From: UBA2020 sp964551435
GTDB taxonomy: Bacteria; Pseudomonadota; Alphaproteobacteria; Micavibrionales; UBA2020
Reading direction: 5' to 3'
NCBI GenBank assembly: GCA_964551435.1
Contig: CAZKBS010000001.1
Coordinates: 186,001 to 250,000, forward strand
DNA length: 64,000 nucleotides
In this document: piece after piece, positions 50,832 to 59,800 of the stretch
How the letters are laid out: every line of letters begins with the position of its first letter
How positions within the stretch are numbered: position 1 is the first letter of the stretch
The notes under the pieces: model-generated
Told to the model about the DNA's origin: nothing
The model's database searches: none
Seen by the model: only the letters and a program-made list of their open reading frames with translations
Program-made: the position numbers and the translations under genes

Positions 50832-50860
50832 ATCGTAGATTCTATATATGTAAATGTCAA
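50832..50860 (-). promoter_or_regulatory. Promoter of the ankyrin gene at 50018-50794
   Basis: Reverse strand TTGACA (perfect), 17-base spacer, TACGAT, about 30 bases before the start codon. Confidence 0.65.
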
Positions 50861-50880
50861 ATTCAGGGGCAATTTTGACA
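50855..50880. promoter_or_regulatory. Inverted repeat joining two opposed -35 boxes
   Basis: TGTCAAA (50855-50861) and TTTGACA (50874-50880) form a perfect inverted repeat with a 12-base centre. Each arm contains TTGACA read outward. The forward -10 (TATTCA at 50896) is weak with a 15-base spacer. Confidence 0.4.
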
Positions 50881-51247
50881 TTAACCCCTTGAGGATATTC
50901 AAATACCCGCCCTGCCGCGGCCCGCGCGGCGCGTTTCTGAAACCGCGGGAAACCACATGTAACCATCCCCGGTTTTTGATTCGCGGCCGCTTGGCGGGGC
51001 GGAGCGGATGCTGCCCGCAGATACCGCCAAGCCCTTGTACGGCTTTGTGAAAACGCACCTCCTCACGAGGGTGGTTTCGGACGGCTGAAAAAAACTTTTG
51101 CCAGGCGGGATCATTTTTGGCCAAATCCAACCATGCTCCCGAATTGCGAGCGACACACTCCGCAAACACAAACGCCAGAACAACCCCCGCACACCCGCCG
51201 CCGATAACGCTGCGGGTTTTTGCGTAGAGGGGTTTGGAAACAGTCGC

Positions 51248-51523
51248 ATGACCCGCCGCAAAAAAACCGCCGCGCCGAAAAAGCCGCGCAAATCCGCCGC
51301 GCGCCGCGGCGACCCGCGCCGCGCGATTAACGCGCGCGCTTTGATCGATGCGCTGGAACAGCATGTACTGGGTACGAAAAAAATGACGGCGACGCAGGTG
51401 AACGCCGCGCTGGCGCTGCTTAAAAAAATTCTGCCGGATTTGCCCGCGCAAGCCGTTGCACCGGACAGCGCCGACAAAAAAGCCGCGCCGCCGCATGAAG
51501 ACGCCCTGCGCGCGCTTGAATAA
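51248..51523 (+). CDS. Small basic protein, possible small terminase subunit
   Basis: A 91-residue protein with a strongly basic N-terminus (TRRKKTAAPKKPRKSAARR) and a helical core (INARALIDALEQHVLG). It lies 3 bases before the large terminase, the place of the DNA-recognition subunit in phages and GTAs. The role is inferred from position and charge; no family is recognised. The frame open to 51098 is not supported by a ribosome site. Confidence 0.6.
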   Translation: MTRRKKTAAPKKPRKSAARRGDPRRAINARALIDALEQHVLGTKKMTATQVNAALALLKKILPDLPAQAVAPDSADKKAAPPHEDALRALE

Positions 51524-51526
51524 CCC

Positions 51527-52975
51527 ATGACAGAGATAACAGAACGCGAACGCCGCATCCGCGCGCGGCTGATGACGGATTTTGCGCATTACGCGGCAAA
51601 ATGCCTGAAAGTCCGCGCCAAGGGCGGGCGCATTGTGCCGCTGAAACTCAACAGCGCACAGAAATATATTCATGAACGGCTGGAAGAACAGCTTGTCACC
51701 ACCGGTCGCGTGCGCGCCCTGATTTTAAAAGGCCGCCAGCAGGGCTGTTCGACCTATGTGCAGGCGCGGTTTTACTGGAAGGTGACGCACCGCCGCGGCG
51801 TACGCGCCTTTATTCTGACGCATCTTGAAGATGCCTCGCGCGCCATACACGCGATGGTGCAGCGGTTTTACGAGAACTGCCCCGAAGCCGTGCGTCCGCT
51901 GGCAACGCGGCGATCCTCGCGCGAGCTGGTTTTCGGCAGGCTCGATTCCGGCTATGCCGTCGGCACGGCGAAATCTTCGGGTGTCGGGCGGGCGCATACG
52001 CTGCAATATTTTCATGGCTCCGAAGTCGCTTACTGGGCGCAGGCGGAACAGCACGTCGCCGGCGCGCTGCAGGCGGTGCCGGACGAAAAAGGCACCGAGA
52101 TTATTCTTGAAAGCACATCGGCGGGTGCCGCGGGACTTTTTTACCAGATGTGCATGGATGCGCAAAAAGGGCGCGGTGGATATGCATTCATTTTCGTACC
52201 CTGGTTCTGGCAGGACGAATACCGCAAAGATCCGCCGCCCGATTTCACGCTGAGCGCGGAGGAGGCCAGCTATCAGGCCGCCTACGGCCTTGACGACGCG
52301 CAGATGTACTGGCGGCAGGTAAAAATGGAAGAACTGGGCGGTATCTGGACATTCCGCCGCGAATATCCGTCAAGCGCCGAGGAAGCTTTTCACAGCGACC
52401 GCCCCAATGCGCTGTGGGACCGCGCGGGTATCGACCGCTGCCGCCGCCACCCGCAGGACGCGCCCGACATGAAACGCATCGTCATCGCCGTCGACCCCGC
52501 CGTAACATCGGGCCGCCATAGCGATGAAACGGGGATTATTGTGGCGGGCCTCGGTACCGACAACCGCGGATATATCATCGCCGATTTGTCGGGCCGGATG
52601 ACCCCTGCCGAATGGGCGTCCTGCGTTATCAGCGCCTATTATAAATATCAGGCCGACCGCGTGGTCGCCGAAGTCAATCAGGGCGGCGATCTGGTCGAAC
52701 ATACGCTGCGCAGTTTTGACAGCGCCATCGCCTATAAATCCGTGCATGCCAGCCGCGGCAAAATGGCGCGGGCGGAACCGATTGCGGCGCTGGATGCCCG
52801 CGGGCTGGTGCATCACCTTGGCGCCTTTCCGGCGCTGGAAGACCAGATGTGCCGGTTTGACCCGCTGCAGGATGCCAAAAGCCCCGACCGCGTGGATGCG
52901 CGCGTCTGGGCGCTCAGCGAGCTGATGCTGGCGCCGCGCAAAGACCCGCGCCCGATGATCTGGCAGCCGGATTGA
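51527..52975 (+). CDS. Phage/GTA large terminase
   Basis: A 482-residue DNA-packaging motor. The ATPase half has KGRQQGCST (68-76, Walker A variant), FILTHLEDAS and EIILESTSAG; the nuclease half starts at RIVIAVDPAVTSG near residue 320 with the metal-binding aspartate, then VVAEVNQGGD. This pumps DNA through the portal into the prohead. Full length for the family, no break. It begins the structural cluster. Confidence 0.9.
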   Translation: MTEITERERRIRARLMTDFAHYAAKCLKVRAKGGRIVPLKLNSAQKYIHERLEEQLVTTGRVRALILKGRQQGCSTYVQARFYWKVTHRRGVRAFILTHLEDASRAIHAMVQRFYENCPEAVRPLATRRSSRELVFGRLDSGYAVGTAKSSGVGRAHTLQYFHGSEVAYWAQAEQHVAGALQAVPDEKGTEIILESTSAGAAGLFYQMCMDAQKGRGGYAFIFVPWFWQDEYRKDPPPDFTLSAEEASYQAAYGLDDAQMYWRQVKMEELGGIWTFRREYPSSAEEAFHSDRPNALWDRAGIDRCRRHPQDAPDMKRIVIAVDPAVTSGRHSDETGIIVAGLGTDNRGYIIADLSGRMTPAEWASCVISAYYKYQADRVVAEVNQGGDLVEHTLRSFDSAIAYKSVHASRGKMARAEPIAALDARGLVHHLGAFPALEDQMCRFDPLQDAKSPDRVDARVWALSELMLAPRKDPRPMIWQPD

Positions 52976-53023
52976 AGAAAATTTCACAACTGCCGACATA
53001 TTGACACAAGCCGGAGTATCCGC

Positions 53024-54232
53024 ATGGGCTGGAAAAATCTGTTCTTATCCAAAAAAACCGTGAAGGCGAGCGCGAGCGCGCCCTTGATGGTGCAATCCGG
53101 CGCGCTGCAGCCGAGATTCACGCCGCGCCAGTACGACCAGCTGGCCAAGGAAGGCTATCAGAAAAACGTCATCGCCTATCGATGCGTCAAACTGATCAGC
53201 CAGAGCGCGGCGGCGGTGCCCTGGGTGGTGATGCAGGGTACGGGTGCGCATAAAACGCGGCTGGAGGATCATCCCCTCGCCCGTTTGCTCACGCAGCCGA
53301 ACCCCATGCAGGGCGGGGCAGAGCTGTTCGAGGCGGTTTATGCCTTTTACCTGATTGCCGGCAATAGTTATATCGAAGCCGTCAGCGGCGAAGATACGCT
53401 GCCGCGCGAGCTGTGGACGCTGCGCCCCGACCGACTGCGGGTTATTCCTGGCAGTCACGGCCTGCCCGCCGCCTACCGCTACAGCGTCGGGGGCAAAAGC
53501 GTTGATTACCCCGTGGATATTTTCAGCGGCCACAGCCGTCTTTTGCACCTGAAAGCCTTTCACCCGCTGGATGACTGGTACGGCATGAGCGCGCTTGAAG
53601 CCGCCGCCGCCAGTATCGACCAGCATAATGATGCCGGACGCTGGAACGCGGCGCTGCTGCAATCATCGGGCAGGCCGTCGGGCGCGCTGGTCTATAAACC
53701 GCCGCATGCCGATACCGCCGCGACGCTGACCGACGAACAGCGCGAAGGGCTGAAGGCGGAGCTGGAAAACTTTTTCAGCGGTGCGGGCAACGCCGGACGC
53801 CCGCTGGTGCTGGAAGGCGGGCTGGATTGGCGCGAAATGTCGCTAAGCCCCAAGGATATGGACTGGCTGGCCGGAAAAGACGTTTCGGCCCGCGAAATTG
53901 CGCTGGCGTTTCATGTACCGCCGCAGCTGGTGGGGATTGACGGGTCGCTGACCTTTGCCAATTTCGAACAGGCGCGGCTGGCGCTGTTTGACGATGCGGT
54001 CCTGCCGCTTATCGACCATGTCAAGGACGAGCTGAACCACTGGCTGGCCCCGCGTTTCGGCAGTGACGTTCATATCGACTACGACATCGATAAAATCGAA
54101 GCCTTCGCCCTGCGGCGCGAAAAAATCTGGCAGCGCGTGAATGCCGCCGATTTCATGACCGTGAATGAAAAGCGCGCCGCGCTGGGCCTGCCGCCGCTGG
54201 ATGGCGGCGATACGCTGGGAATACGCGCATGA
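53024..54232 (+). CDS. HK97-family portal protein (GTA gp3-like)
   Basis: A 402-residue portal. NVIAYRCVKLISQSAAAVPWVV near the start, HPLARLLTQPNPMQGG, and AREIALAFHVPPQLVGIDGSLTFANFEQARLALF are typical of the HK97/RcGTA gp3 family. It forms the dodecameric vertex for DNA passage. GGAG precedes the ATG at 53024. It overlaps the next gene by 4 bases. Confidence 0.92.
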   Translation: MGWKNLFLSKKTVKASASAPLMVQSGALQPRFTPRQYDQLAKEGYQKNVIAYRCVKLISQSAAAVPWVVMQGTGAHKTRLEDHPLARLLTQPNPMQGGAELFEAVYAFYLIAGNSYIEAVSGEDTLPRELWTLRPDRLRVIPGSHGLPAAYRYSVGGKSVDYPVDIFSGHSRLLHLKAFHPLDDWYGMSALEAAAASIDQHNDAGRWNAALLQSSGRPSGALVYKPPHADTAATLTDEQREGLKAELENFFSGAGNAGRPLVLEGGLDWREMSLSPKDMDWLAGKDVSAREIALAFHVPPQLVGIDGSLTFANFEQARLALFDDAVLPLIDHVKDELNHWLAPRFGSDVHIDYDIDKIEAFALRREKIWQRVNAADFMTVNEKRAALGLPPLDGGDTLGIRA

Positions 54233-54573
54233 CGGCGCAGATAAAATCCGCCGCCGCGCTGCCGACGTTCAATTTCCGCTGCGCGGGGAAACTCTACAGG
54301 CTGGAAATTACCGCGCGGCTTGTTTGCAATATCGAAGACGAACTGGGGCCGCTATCGGCGCTTGCCCGCCAATTCAGCGGCGGCAGCTGGCGCATGGGCG
54401 ATGTCATCACATTGATGCAGATGTTTTTGCAGGCCTGCGGCGACAGCGTTGATTTTTACGATCTGGGCGATGCGCTGCTGCGCGAGGGATTTGCCCAGCC
54501 GCTGGCCACGGTGCGAAGCTTTATAGCCGCCGCAGGTCTGGATATACAGCCGCAGCAAAGGATACAGGCATGA
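54229..54573 (+). CDS. GTA gp10 / tail-chaperone-like small protein
   Basis: A 114-residue protein with FNFRCAGKLYRLEITARLVCNIEDELGPLSALARQF and a second helical half (WRMGDVITLMQMFLQACG), resembling tail-assembly chaperone proteins of the GTA gp10 type. In RcGTA such a gene lies after the major tail protein, whereas here it sits right after the portal and before a fibre gene. It may instead serve the fibre module. Overlaps both neighbours by 4 bases. Confidence 0.6.
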   Translation: MTAQIKSAAALPTFNFRCAGKLYRLEITARLVCNIEDELGPLSALARQFSGGSWRMGDVITLMQMFLQACGDSVDFYDLGDALLREGFAQPLATVRSFIAAAGLDIQPQQRIQA

Positions 54574-56423
54574 GCGCGATTGACAATCTGGTGCAGCAAA
54601 AAACGGCGTCAACGGGCAGCGGGCCGCTGCTGCTGGCGGCGCTATCCGGATGCCGCCGTTTTGCCGATGCTTTCGGCACGGGGGAGGAAGCGGCGTTTTT
54701 CTATTTCATCCGCCATCCAGCTGCGCCGGAATGGGAAGTCGGCATCGGCCACATGGCGGATAGCCAGACACTGGTGAGGGGCAGCGTCATCGCCTCCAGC
54801 CAGGGCGGTGCGAAGGTTTCTTTTTCGGCGGGGGAGAAATATATCGTCAACGATATCCCCGCCGCGCGGCAGCTGATACTGCCCGACGCGCCGGATGCAG
54901 GCGACACGCTGGTCTACGACGGCGCGGCATGGCAAGCGGCAAAGCCCGCGATAAGCAGCATCAGCGGGCTTGCCGCCGCGCTGGCCGCCAAAGCCCCCGC
55001 CGCGCATGGCCATGCGCCCGAAGATATCAGCGGCTTGACCGCGGCGCTGGCGGCAAAGGCGGCGCTGACGCATGCCCACGCCCCCGCCGATATCACAGGG
55101 CTTGAGGGGTTGCTGTCAGACAAGGCGGCGGCAAGCCACAGCCATACGCCGGAAGAGATTGACGGTCTGAGCGCCGCCCTGACCGCGAAGGCCGATAGCG
55201 CACACAGCCATAGCGCCGCCGATATTACCGATTTAGCGGCGATGCTGGCCGATACCCCGCCCGCCGCGCATGCGCATGCCGCCGAAGATATCGACGGGCT
55301 AAGCGCCGCGCTGGCAGGTAAAGCGGCCGCCGCTCACACGCATACCATCGGGGATATTGAGGGGCTGGGGGCGGCCCTCGACAGCCGCGCGGCGGCGGTG
55401 CATAGCCACAGCACGGGCGATATCAGCGGGCTTGATGCGGCGCTGGCCGCCAAAGTGCCTACCGTGCGCAGTATCGCCACCACGGGCAGCCTGACCGGCG
55501 GCGGGGATTTGAGCGCAAACCGCAGCCTGAGCCTGAGCGGCGATGAAACCAGCCCCGGCAGCGCTAAATACTATGGCACCAACGCGGGCGGTGTGAAAGG
55601 TTTTCACAGCCTGCCCGCAATACCCGACACGCCTGAAACGCCGGATGCGGAAGGTATCGATTTCGACGGCACGAACCGCGTACTGGTCACGGGCACAAAT
55701 GTCGCCGCCGCACTGGCCGCCGCTGACGGCGCGCTGCTGCGCGCGGGGTTTCATCCCCGCCATAGCGCGATGTGGAATCATTTCAACGGCGGCGAGGCAG
55801 GCGGATTTATCGCCGCCGCATCCGGCACCAGTGCGAATGCCGCCACGCTGGAGGGGGATTATACCGTCAATACCGACGCGATTGGCGTTTGCCGCCTGAC
55901 AACCGGTACCACCGCCAGCGGCGCGGCGCTGCGCGGCCTTGGCACTGCGACGATGATGCTGCATACACCGGGCAAGAAATTGCGCCTGCTCAGCCGTATC
56001 CGGCTTGCGAACCTGACGGCGGCGGGGTCGCAGGAAATCCGCGTCTGGGGCGGCGTCAGCATCGGCACGGCCGCGACGACAGCGCCTGCCACCGCCATCG
56101 GGTTTTACTGGTACTACGACAAGGACAACCCCAACTGGGTGCTGCGCCGTCGTAATACCAGCAGCGTCAGCGATATTGATACCGGCATCGCCGTTGCTGC
56201 CGGCGTCTGGTACGACATGGAACTGACCGTGACAGGCGCCGCCGCCGATGCCGATGTCAGCGCGGCGCTGTCGATCAACGGCACGCCCTGCGCCGTGCAT
56301 ACGCAGCTTATTGGCATGATGCTCTATAACCCGGTATCGGCCGCCATACAAAAAGTCGTCGGGACCACCGCGCGGCTTTTGTATCTGGATTACGAGGCCC
56401 TGTTCGTGGAGCGTTCTGCATGA
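54570..56423 (+). CDS. Tail-fibre-like protein with HxH repeats
   Basis: A 617-residue protein. After an N-terminal domain of about 130 residues come seven exact-length 22-residue repeats of the pattern I-x-G-L-x-x-A-L-x-x-K-x-x-x-x-H-x-H-x-x-x-D, followed by SIATTGSLTGGGDLSANRSL, a motif often seen in phage fibres, and a 230-residue beta-rich C-terminal domain. HxH pairs in fibre shafts are known to bind iron and lock trimers. It is likely a receptor-binding fibre. Its place between portal and protease is unusual. Confidence 0.82.
   Translation: MSAIDNLVQQKTASTGSGPLLLAALSGCRRFADAFGTGEEAAFFYFIRHPAAPEWEVGIGHMADSQTLVRGSVIASSQGGAKVSFSAGEKYIVNDIPAARQLILPDAPDAGDTLVYDGAAWQAAKPAISSISGLAAALAAKAPAAHGHAPEDISGLTAALAAKAALTHAHAPADITGLEGLLSDKAAASHSHTPEEIDGLSAALTAKADSAHSHSAADITDLAAMLADTPPAAHAHAAEDIDGLSAALAGKAAAAHTHTIGDIEGLGAALDSRAAAVHSHSTGDISGLDAALAAKVPTVRSIATTGSLTGGGDLSANRSLSLSGDETSPGSAKYYGTNAGGVKGFHSLPAIPDTPETPDAEGIDFDGTNRVLVTGTNVAAALAAADGALLRAGFHPRHSAMWNHFNGGEAGGFIAAASGTSANAATLEGDYTVNTDAIGVCRLTTGTTASGAALRGLGTATMMLHTPGKKLRLLSRIRLANLTAAGSQEIRVWGGVSIGTAATTAPATAIGFYWYYDKDNPNWVLRRRNTSSVSDIDTGIAVAAGVWYDMELTVTGAAADADVSAALSINGTPCAVHTQLIGMMLYNPVSAAIQKVVGTTARLLYLDYEALFVERSA
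54960..55457 (+). repeat. Tandem 66-base coding repeats (22-residue HxH units)
   Basis: Seven full units plus a partial one encode HGH, HAH, HSH, HSH, HAH, HTH and HSH at constant spacing. The repeats are diverged at DNA level, so this is a protein repeat and not a CRISPR. Confidence 0.85.
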
Positions 56424-56677
56424 CGCCCGCCTGTGGCATCGGCGGCGGTATCGGCATCGGCGTATCAGCCTTTACCGTGCGGCAGGCCGGATATGCCGCC
56501 GTTTTCAGCCAGACACAACCGCTGGCCGCGCGCGCCGTGCCGCGGCAGATGGTTGCCGCCGTCTGGCGTGCGCACCTGCCGTGTATCGCCAGAATGTCCG
56601 GCATGGCTTTTATGCCCGCGCGCGTTGCCCCCGCGCAGCCGTTTCATATCCGCATTGTCCTGCCCGAAGAAAGGTAA
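56420..56677 (+). CDS. Small protein downstream of the fibre gene
   Basis: An 85-residue protein with a Gly-rich start (GIGGGIGIGVSAF) and a mixed hydrophobic body, overlapping the fibre gene by 4 bases (ATGA). No family recognised; the position suggests a fibre-module accessory. The same region has other open frames, but this one is in phase with a translational overlap. Confidence 0.6.
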   Translation: MTPACGIGGGIGIGVSAFTVRQAGYAAVFSQTQPLAARAVPRQMVAAVWRAHLPCIARMSGMAFMPARVAPAQPFHIRIVLPEER

Positions 56678-56682
56678 ACAAC

Positions 56683-57051
56683 ATGCATACCGCCATTCAC
56701 CCGCTGGTCGAGGTTCGCAGCGGCGAAATATTCACGCTGGTGTTCAACATCACCGACGCGGCGGGACAGGCCGTCGACCTGACGGACGCCGCGGCGGAAT
56801 ACCGCATCGCCCGCCGCGCGGGGGAGCGTGCGCTCGTCACCCTTGAAAGCAGCCCCGCTGGCGGAATTATTTTCACGGAGAGCGCGGCGCATGTCGGCAT
56901 TGATACAGCGCAGCTGCAAAGAGACAGTGCGCCCCTCCTCGGCGATTTTTTCGGGCAGCTGCGCCTGACGATCGGAGGGCAAACGCTGGTCGCTGCCGAA
57001 GGGCCGTTTTGCATCCACCCCGTCATTCTACCCGCCGAGGAGACTGTCTGA
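56683..57051 (+). CDS. Small phage structural-type protein (122 aa)
   Basis: A 122-residue beta-rich protein (VRSGEIFTLVFNITDAAGQAVDLTDAAAEYRIAR) reminiscent of baseplate or fibre-associated Ig-like modules. ATG 56683 follows AAAGG; the stop TGA overlaps the ATG of the protease gene. Unknown family. Confidence 0.65.
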   Translation: MHTAIHPLVEVRSGEIFTLVFNITDAAGQAVDLTDAAAEYRIARRAGERALVTLESSPAGGIIFTESAAHVGIDTAQLQRDSAPLLGDFFGQLRLTIGGQTLVAAEGPFCIHPVILPAEETV

Positions 57052-57758
57052 TGAACCCGCGCCCTCCCTCCCCACTCACCCAAACGGCTGCCGTGCTGGA
57101 TACGCGCACGGAATTGAAATTCGCCCCCTCCGGCGTGTTCGAGGGCTATGCCGCCGTTTTCGGCAATATCGACAGTGCGAATGACCGCATTGCGGCGGGC
57201 GCGTTTACGCGCAGTTTGCAAAAATGCCGCGAAGAAGGGCGATTTCCGCCCATGCTGTGGCAACACGATGTGCAAAAACCCATCGGCATATGGCAGGCCA
57301 TGCACGAAGACAGCCATGGGCTTTATGTCAGCGGGCGATTGTTCACGAATGATATCGCACAGGCACGCGAAGCCTATGCGCTTTTGAAGGAAAACGTGGT
57401 CAGCGGACTTTCTATCGGCTATCGCACCGTTCAATCCACGCGGGACGCCACAAGCGGCGTGCGGCTTTTGACGGAACTGGATTTGCTGGAGGTCTCCATC
57501 GTCACCTTTCCGGCGAACGAGCGGGCGCGCATCCGCGCCGTAAAATCCCAATTCGCCGCGGGGCATATCCCCGCCGAAAAAGATGTGGAGGCCGTCCTGC
57601 GCGATGCAGGGTTCAGCCGCAAACAGGCCAAGGCGCTGATGGCGCATGGCTACAAGGCCCTCGCCGCGCGCGACGCGACGGAGGGGGACGGGGCAGAGTA
57701 CGACAGCCTTGCCGAGATAATCGGCGAGCTTGCCGCGCGCCTGCGCCAACTGACGTAA
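57051..57758 (+). CDS. HK97-type prohead maturation protease
   Basis: A 235-residue serine protease that cleaves the scaffold part of the capsid protein. FEGYAAVFGNIDSANDRI, the catalytic histidine in LWQHDVQKPIG and the catalytic serine in VVSGLSIGYRT are present, with LLEVSIVTFPANERARI behind. GAGGAG precedes ATG 57051. It is directly followed by the major capsid gene, as in HK97 and RcGTA. Confidence 0.92.
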   Translation: MNPRPPSPLTQTAAVLDTRTELKFAPSGVFEGYAAVFGNIDSANDRIAAGAFTRSLQKCREEGRFPPMLWQHDVQKPIGIWQAMHEDSHGLYVSGRLFTNDIAQAREAYALLKENVVSGLSIGYRTVQSTRDATSGVRLLTELDLLEVSIVTFPANERARIRAVKSQFAAGHIPAEKDVEAVLRDAGFSRKQAKALMAHGYKALAARDATEGDGAEYDSLAEIIGELAARLRQLT

Positions 57759-57795
57759 TACACAATCCCCCTCACCCGAACAAAAGGATTATGCC

Positions 57796-59085
57796 ATGAC
57801 ACAGGATGTCCGCTCGGCCGTCTACGACCTCGGCCGCGCTTTTGAAGCCTTCAAGGAAGCCAACGACCAGCGCCTGCGGGAAATTGAACGCCGCGGCGCC
57901 GCCGACCCGCTGACCGATATTAAAGTCAACCGCCTGAACGGCGAGATCAGCCGCGCCCTTGACGCCGCCGATGCCGCCAAACGCCGCGTGGATCAAATCG
58001 AAACCGCCATCAGCCGCAGCCCCGCACACGGCAGCGGCGACGAATGGAAAGAAGCCGAGATATTCATGCTGGAGCGCAAGGGCCGCATCGAGCACGACCT
58101 TGGCATCGACGGATACCGCCAGTACAAATCCGCGCTGCGCAGCTACCTGCGCAAGAACAACGCGGGCGGCGGCGTGGATGAAATCAAGGCGCTGTCGGCA
58201 GGGTCCGACCCCGACGGCGGCTATACCGTGACGCCCGACCTGTCGGGGCGCATTGCCCAGCTGGTGCGCGATACATCGCCCATGCGCCAGGTCGCCAGCG
58301 TCATCACCATCGGCACCGACGCGCTCGAAGGAATCCATGACCTCAACGAGGCGACGTCGGGATGGGTGGGCGAAACCGAATCCCGCCCCGAAACCGCCGC
58401 GCCTAAAATCGGCGAATACCGCATCCCCGTGCATGAACAATATGCGGAGCCGCGTGCGACGCAAAAACTGCTCGACGACAGCCTGTTCAATGTCGAGGAA
58501 TGGCTGGCCGCGAAAATCGCCGAACGTCTGGCACGCATGGAAAACGAATCCTTCGTGACCGGCAACGGCGTCAAAAAACCGCGCGGTTTTCTGACCTATG
58601 CGGCAGGCACGCCGAGCGCATCGGGATTTTCTGTCATCGAACAGGTATTGTCGGGCGGCAGCGGCGATTTCGCCGATGAAAACCCCGGCGATGCGCTGAT
58701 CAGCCTTGTCTATGCGCTGAAATCGGCCTACCGCGAAAAGGCTGTTTTCATGATGAAAAGATCCACGCTGGCCGAGGTGCGCAAGCTCAAGGACGGCAAC
58801 GACAATTATATCTGGCAGCCTGATTTTCAAATGAAGCAGGGCGGCACGCTGCTCGGCTTCAATGTGGTCGAGGCGGAAGACATGCCCGATATCACCGCCG
58901 GCAGCCTGTCAATCGCCTTCGGCGATTTCAGCGCCGGATACCAGATTGTCGATCGTCAGGGTATCCGCATCCTGCGCGACAGTTTCACCGCCAAACCCTA
59001 CGTCAAATTCTATACGACCAAGCGCGTGGGCGGCGATGTGGTGAATTTCGAAGCCATCAAGCTGATGAAATTCGCCGCCAGCTAA
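57796..59085 (+). CDS. HK97-fold major capsid protein (GTA gp5-like)
   Basis: A 429-residue capsid protein. Residues 1-120 form the helical scaffold (delta) region with AFEAFKEANDQRLREIERRGAADPLTDIK, close in style to RcGTA gp5; the capsid fold begins near GSDPDGGYTVTPDLSGRI and includes YAEPRATQKLLDDS and FVTGNGVKKPRGFL. AAAGGATTATGCC precedes the ATG. A structured terminator follows. Confidence 0.92.
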   Translation: MTQDVRSAVYDLGRAFEAFKEANDQRLREIERRGAADPLTDIKVNRLNGEISRALDAADAAKRRVDQIETAISRSPAHGSGDEWKEAEIFMLERKGRIEHDLGIDGYRQYKSALRSYLRKNNAGGGVDEIKALSAGSDPDGGYTVTPDLSGRIAQLVRDTSPMRQVASVITIGTDALEGIHDLNEATSGWVGETESRPETAAPKIGEYRIPVHEQYAEPRATQKLLDDSLFNVEEWLAAKIAERLARMENESFVTGNGVKKPRGFLTYAAGTPSASGFSVIEQVLSGGSGDFADENPGDALISLVYALKSAYREKAVFMMKRSTLAEVRKLKDGNDNYIWQPDFQMKQGGTLLGFNVVEAEDMPDITAGSLSIAFGDFSAGYQIVDRQGIRILRDSFTAKPYVKFYTTKRVGGDVVNFEAIKLMKFAAS

Positions 59086-59142
59086 CGGCGCGAATACACC
59101 TCCCCCGCATGCGCCTTTGGTGAAAACCGCTGCGCCGCATGC

Positions 59143-59231
59143 ACCGGAAGGCTGCGCCCCCGCGCCGCCCCCTTGCGCGTCTGCCGGATATATGCCGGCA
59201 GAACGGCGCGCCTTCCGGTTTTCTTTTTATA
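59143..59231 (+). terminator. Large branched hairpin with T-tract after the capsid gene
   Basis: An outer stem of 14 bp with one bulged T pairs 59143-59157 with 59206-59219 and encloses an inner hairpin CTGCCGG/CCGGCAG (59181-59201). TTTTCTTTTT follows, ending just before the ribosome site of the next gene. Confidence 0.6.
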
Positions 59232-59247
59232 CGAAAGGACGACTTTT

Positions 59248-59697
59248 ATGCACGACATCATCCACAATATCGGCGTATCGCAAATTGCCGCGCCGCAAAC
59301 CGTGACCAGCGGGCCGATTGTCAGCGAAACCATCGACATGCAGGGTATCGGCGCGCTGGCCGTTGCCGTCATGCTGGGCGATACGGCGGATACGCTGGGC
59401 CCTTCGGTCTATCTTGACCTGAAAATCGAACATGCCGATGACAACGGCGCGGGCGCCCCCACGGCATTTAGCGCCTGCCAAAGCGGCGATGTGAAGCCTG
59501 ACATGGCGCTGTCGAACGGCGTTTTCAAGCGCGTGGACAGCAACGCCGAGGCGGATATGCGTTATGCGGTCGAATACAGCGGCGGCAAAAGATTTGTGCG
59601 CCTTACCGCCGCGCCGCAGGGCCTGACCGAGGGTATTCAGCTTGCCATGCTGGCGCTGGCCGCCAATGCCGCGCAAAAGCCTGTTGATAATGCCTAG
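59248..59697 (+). CDS. Phage structural-type protein after the capsid
   Basis: A 149-residue protein (MHDIIHNIGVSQIAAPQTV) with beta-rich segments such as VYLDLKIEHADDNGAG and FVRLTAAPQGLTEG. Position after the capsid and this style suggest a capsid-associated or decoration protein. AAAGGA precedes ATG 59248. It is bounded on both sides by terminator-like hairpins. Function inferred from position only. Confidence 0.65.
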   Translation: MHDIIHNIGVSQIAAPQTVTSGPIVSETIDMQGIGALAVAVMLGDTADTLGPSVYLDLKIEHADDNGAGAPTAFSACQSGDVKPDMALSNGVFKRVDSNAEADMRYAVEYSGGKRFVRLTAAPQGLTEGIQLAMLALAANAAQKPVDNA

Positions 59698-59734
59698 GCC
59701 GCATCACGACTGACCGCCTCCTGCCTCCCCTTCG

Positions 59735-59774
59735 CGGGCGGGGTTGCATCTTGCCGCCCCGCCCGTTCTTTTTG
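59735..59774 (+). terminator. Terminator before the head-tail connector gene
   Basis: A perfect 9-bp stem (CGGGCGGGG at 59735-59743, CCCCGCCCG at 59757-59765) with a 13-base loop is followed by TTCTTTTTG. Confidence 0.7.
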
Positions 59775-59800
59775 CCCGCTGCGTATCAACGGAGAAACCC

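Larger units (their letters stand above)
50795..51247. other. 453-base divergent region between the ankyrin gene and the phage-like cluster
   Basis: Holds the inverted TGTCAAA/TTTGACA pair (50855-50880) and the reverse promoter. The remaining 360 bases contain no gene I can support, no tRNA and no obvious attachment site. Confidence 0.5.

Noticed and set aside
50795..51673. Upstream extension of the reverse ankyrin frame to 51673
   Set aside because: The ankyrin protein has its own promoter and ribosome site at 50794-50860, and the extension overlaps terminase genes.
54960..55457. Direct repeats considered as CRISPR or satellite DNA
   Set aside because: The 66-base units encode a regular HxH protein repeat within an open frame and lack constant repeats with variable spacers.
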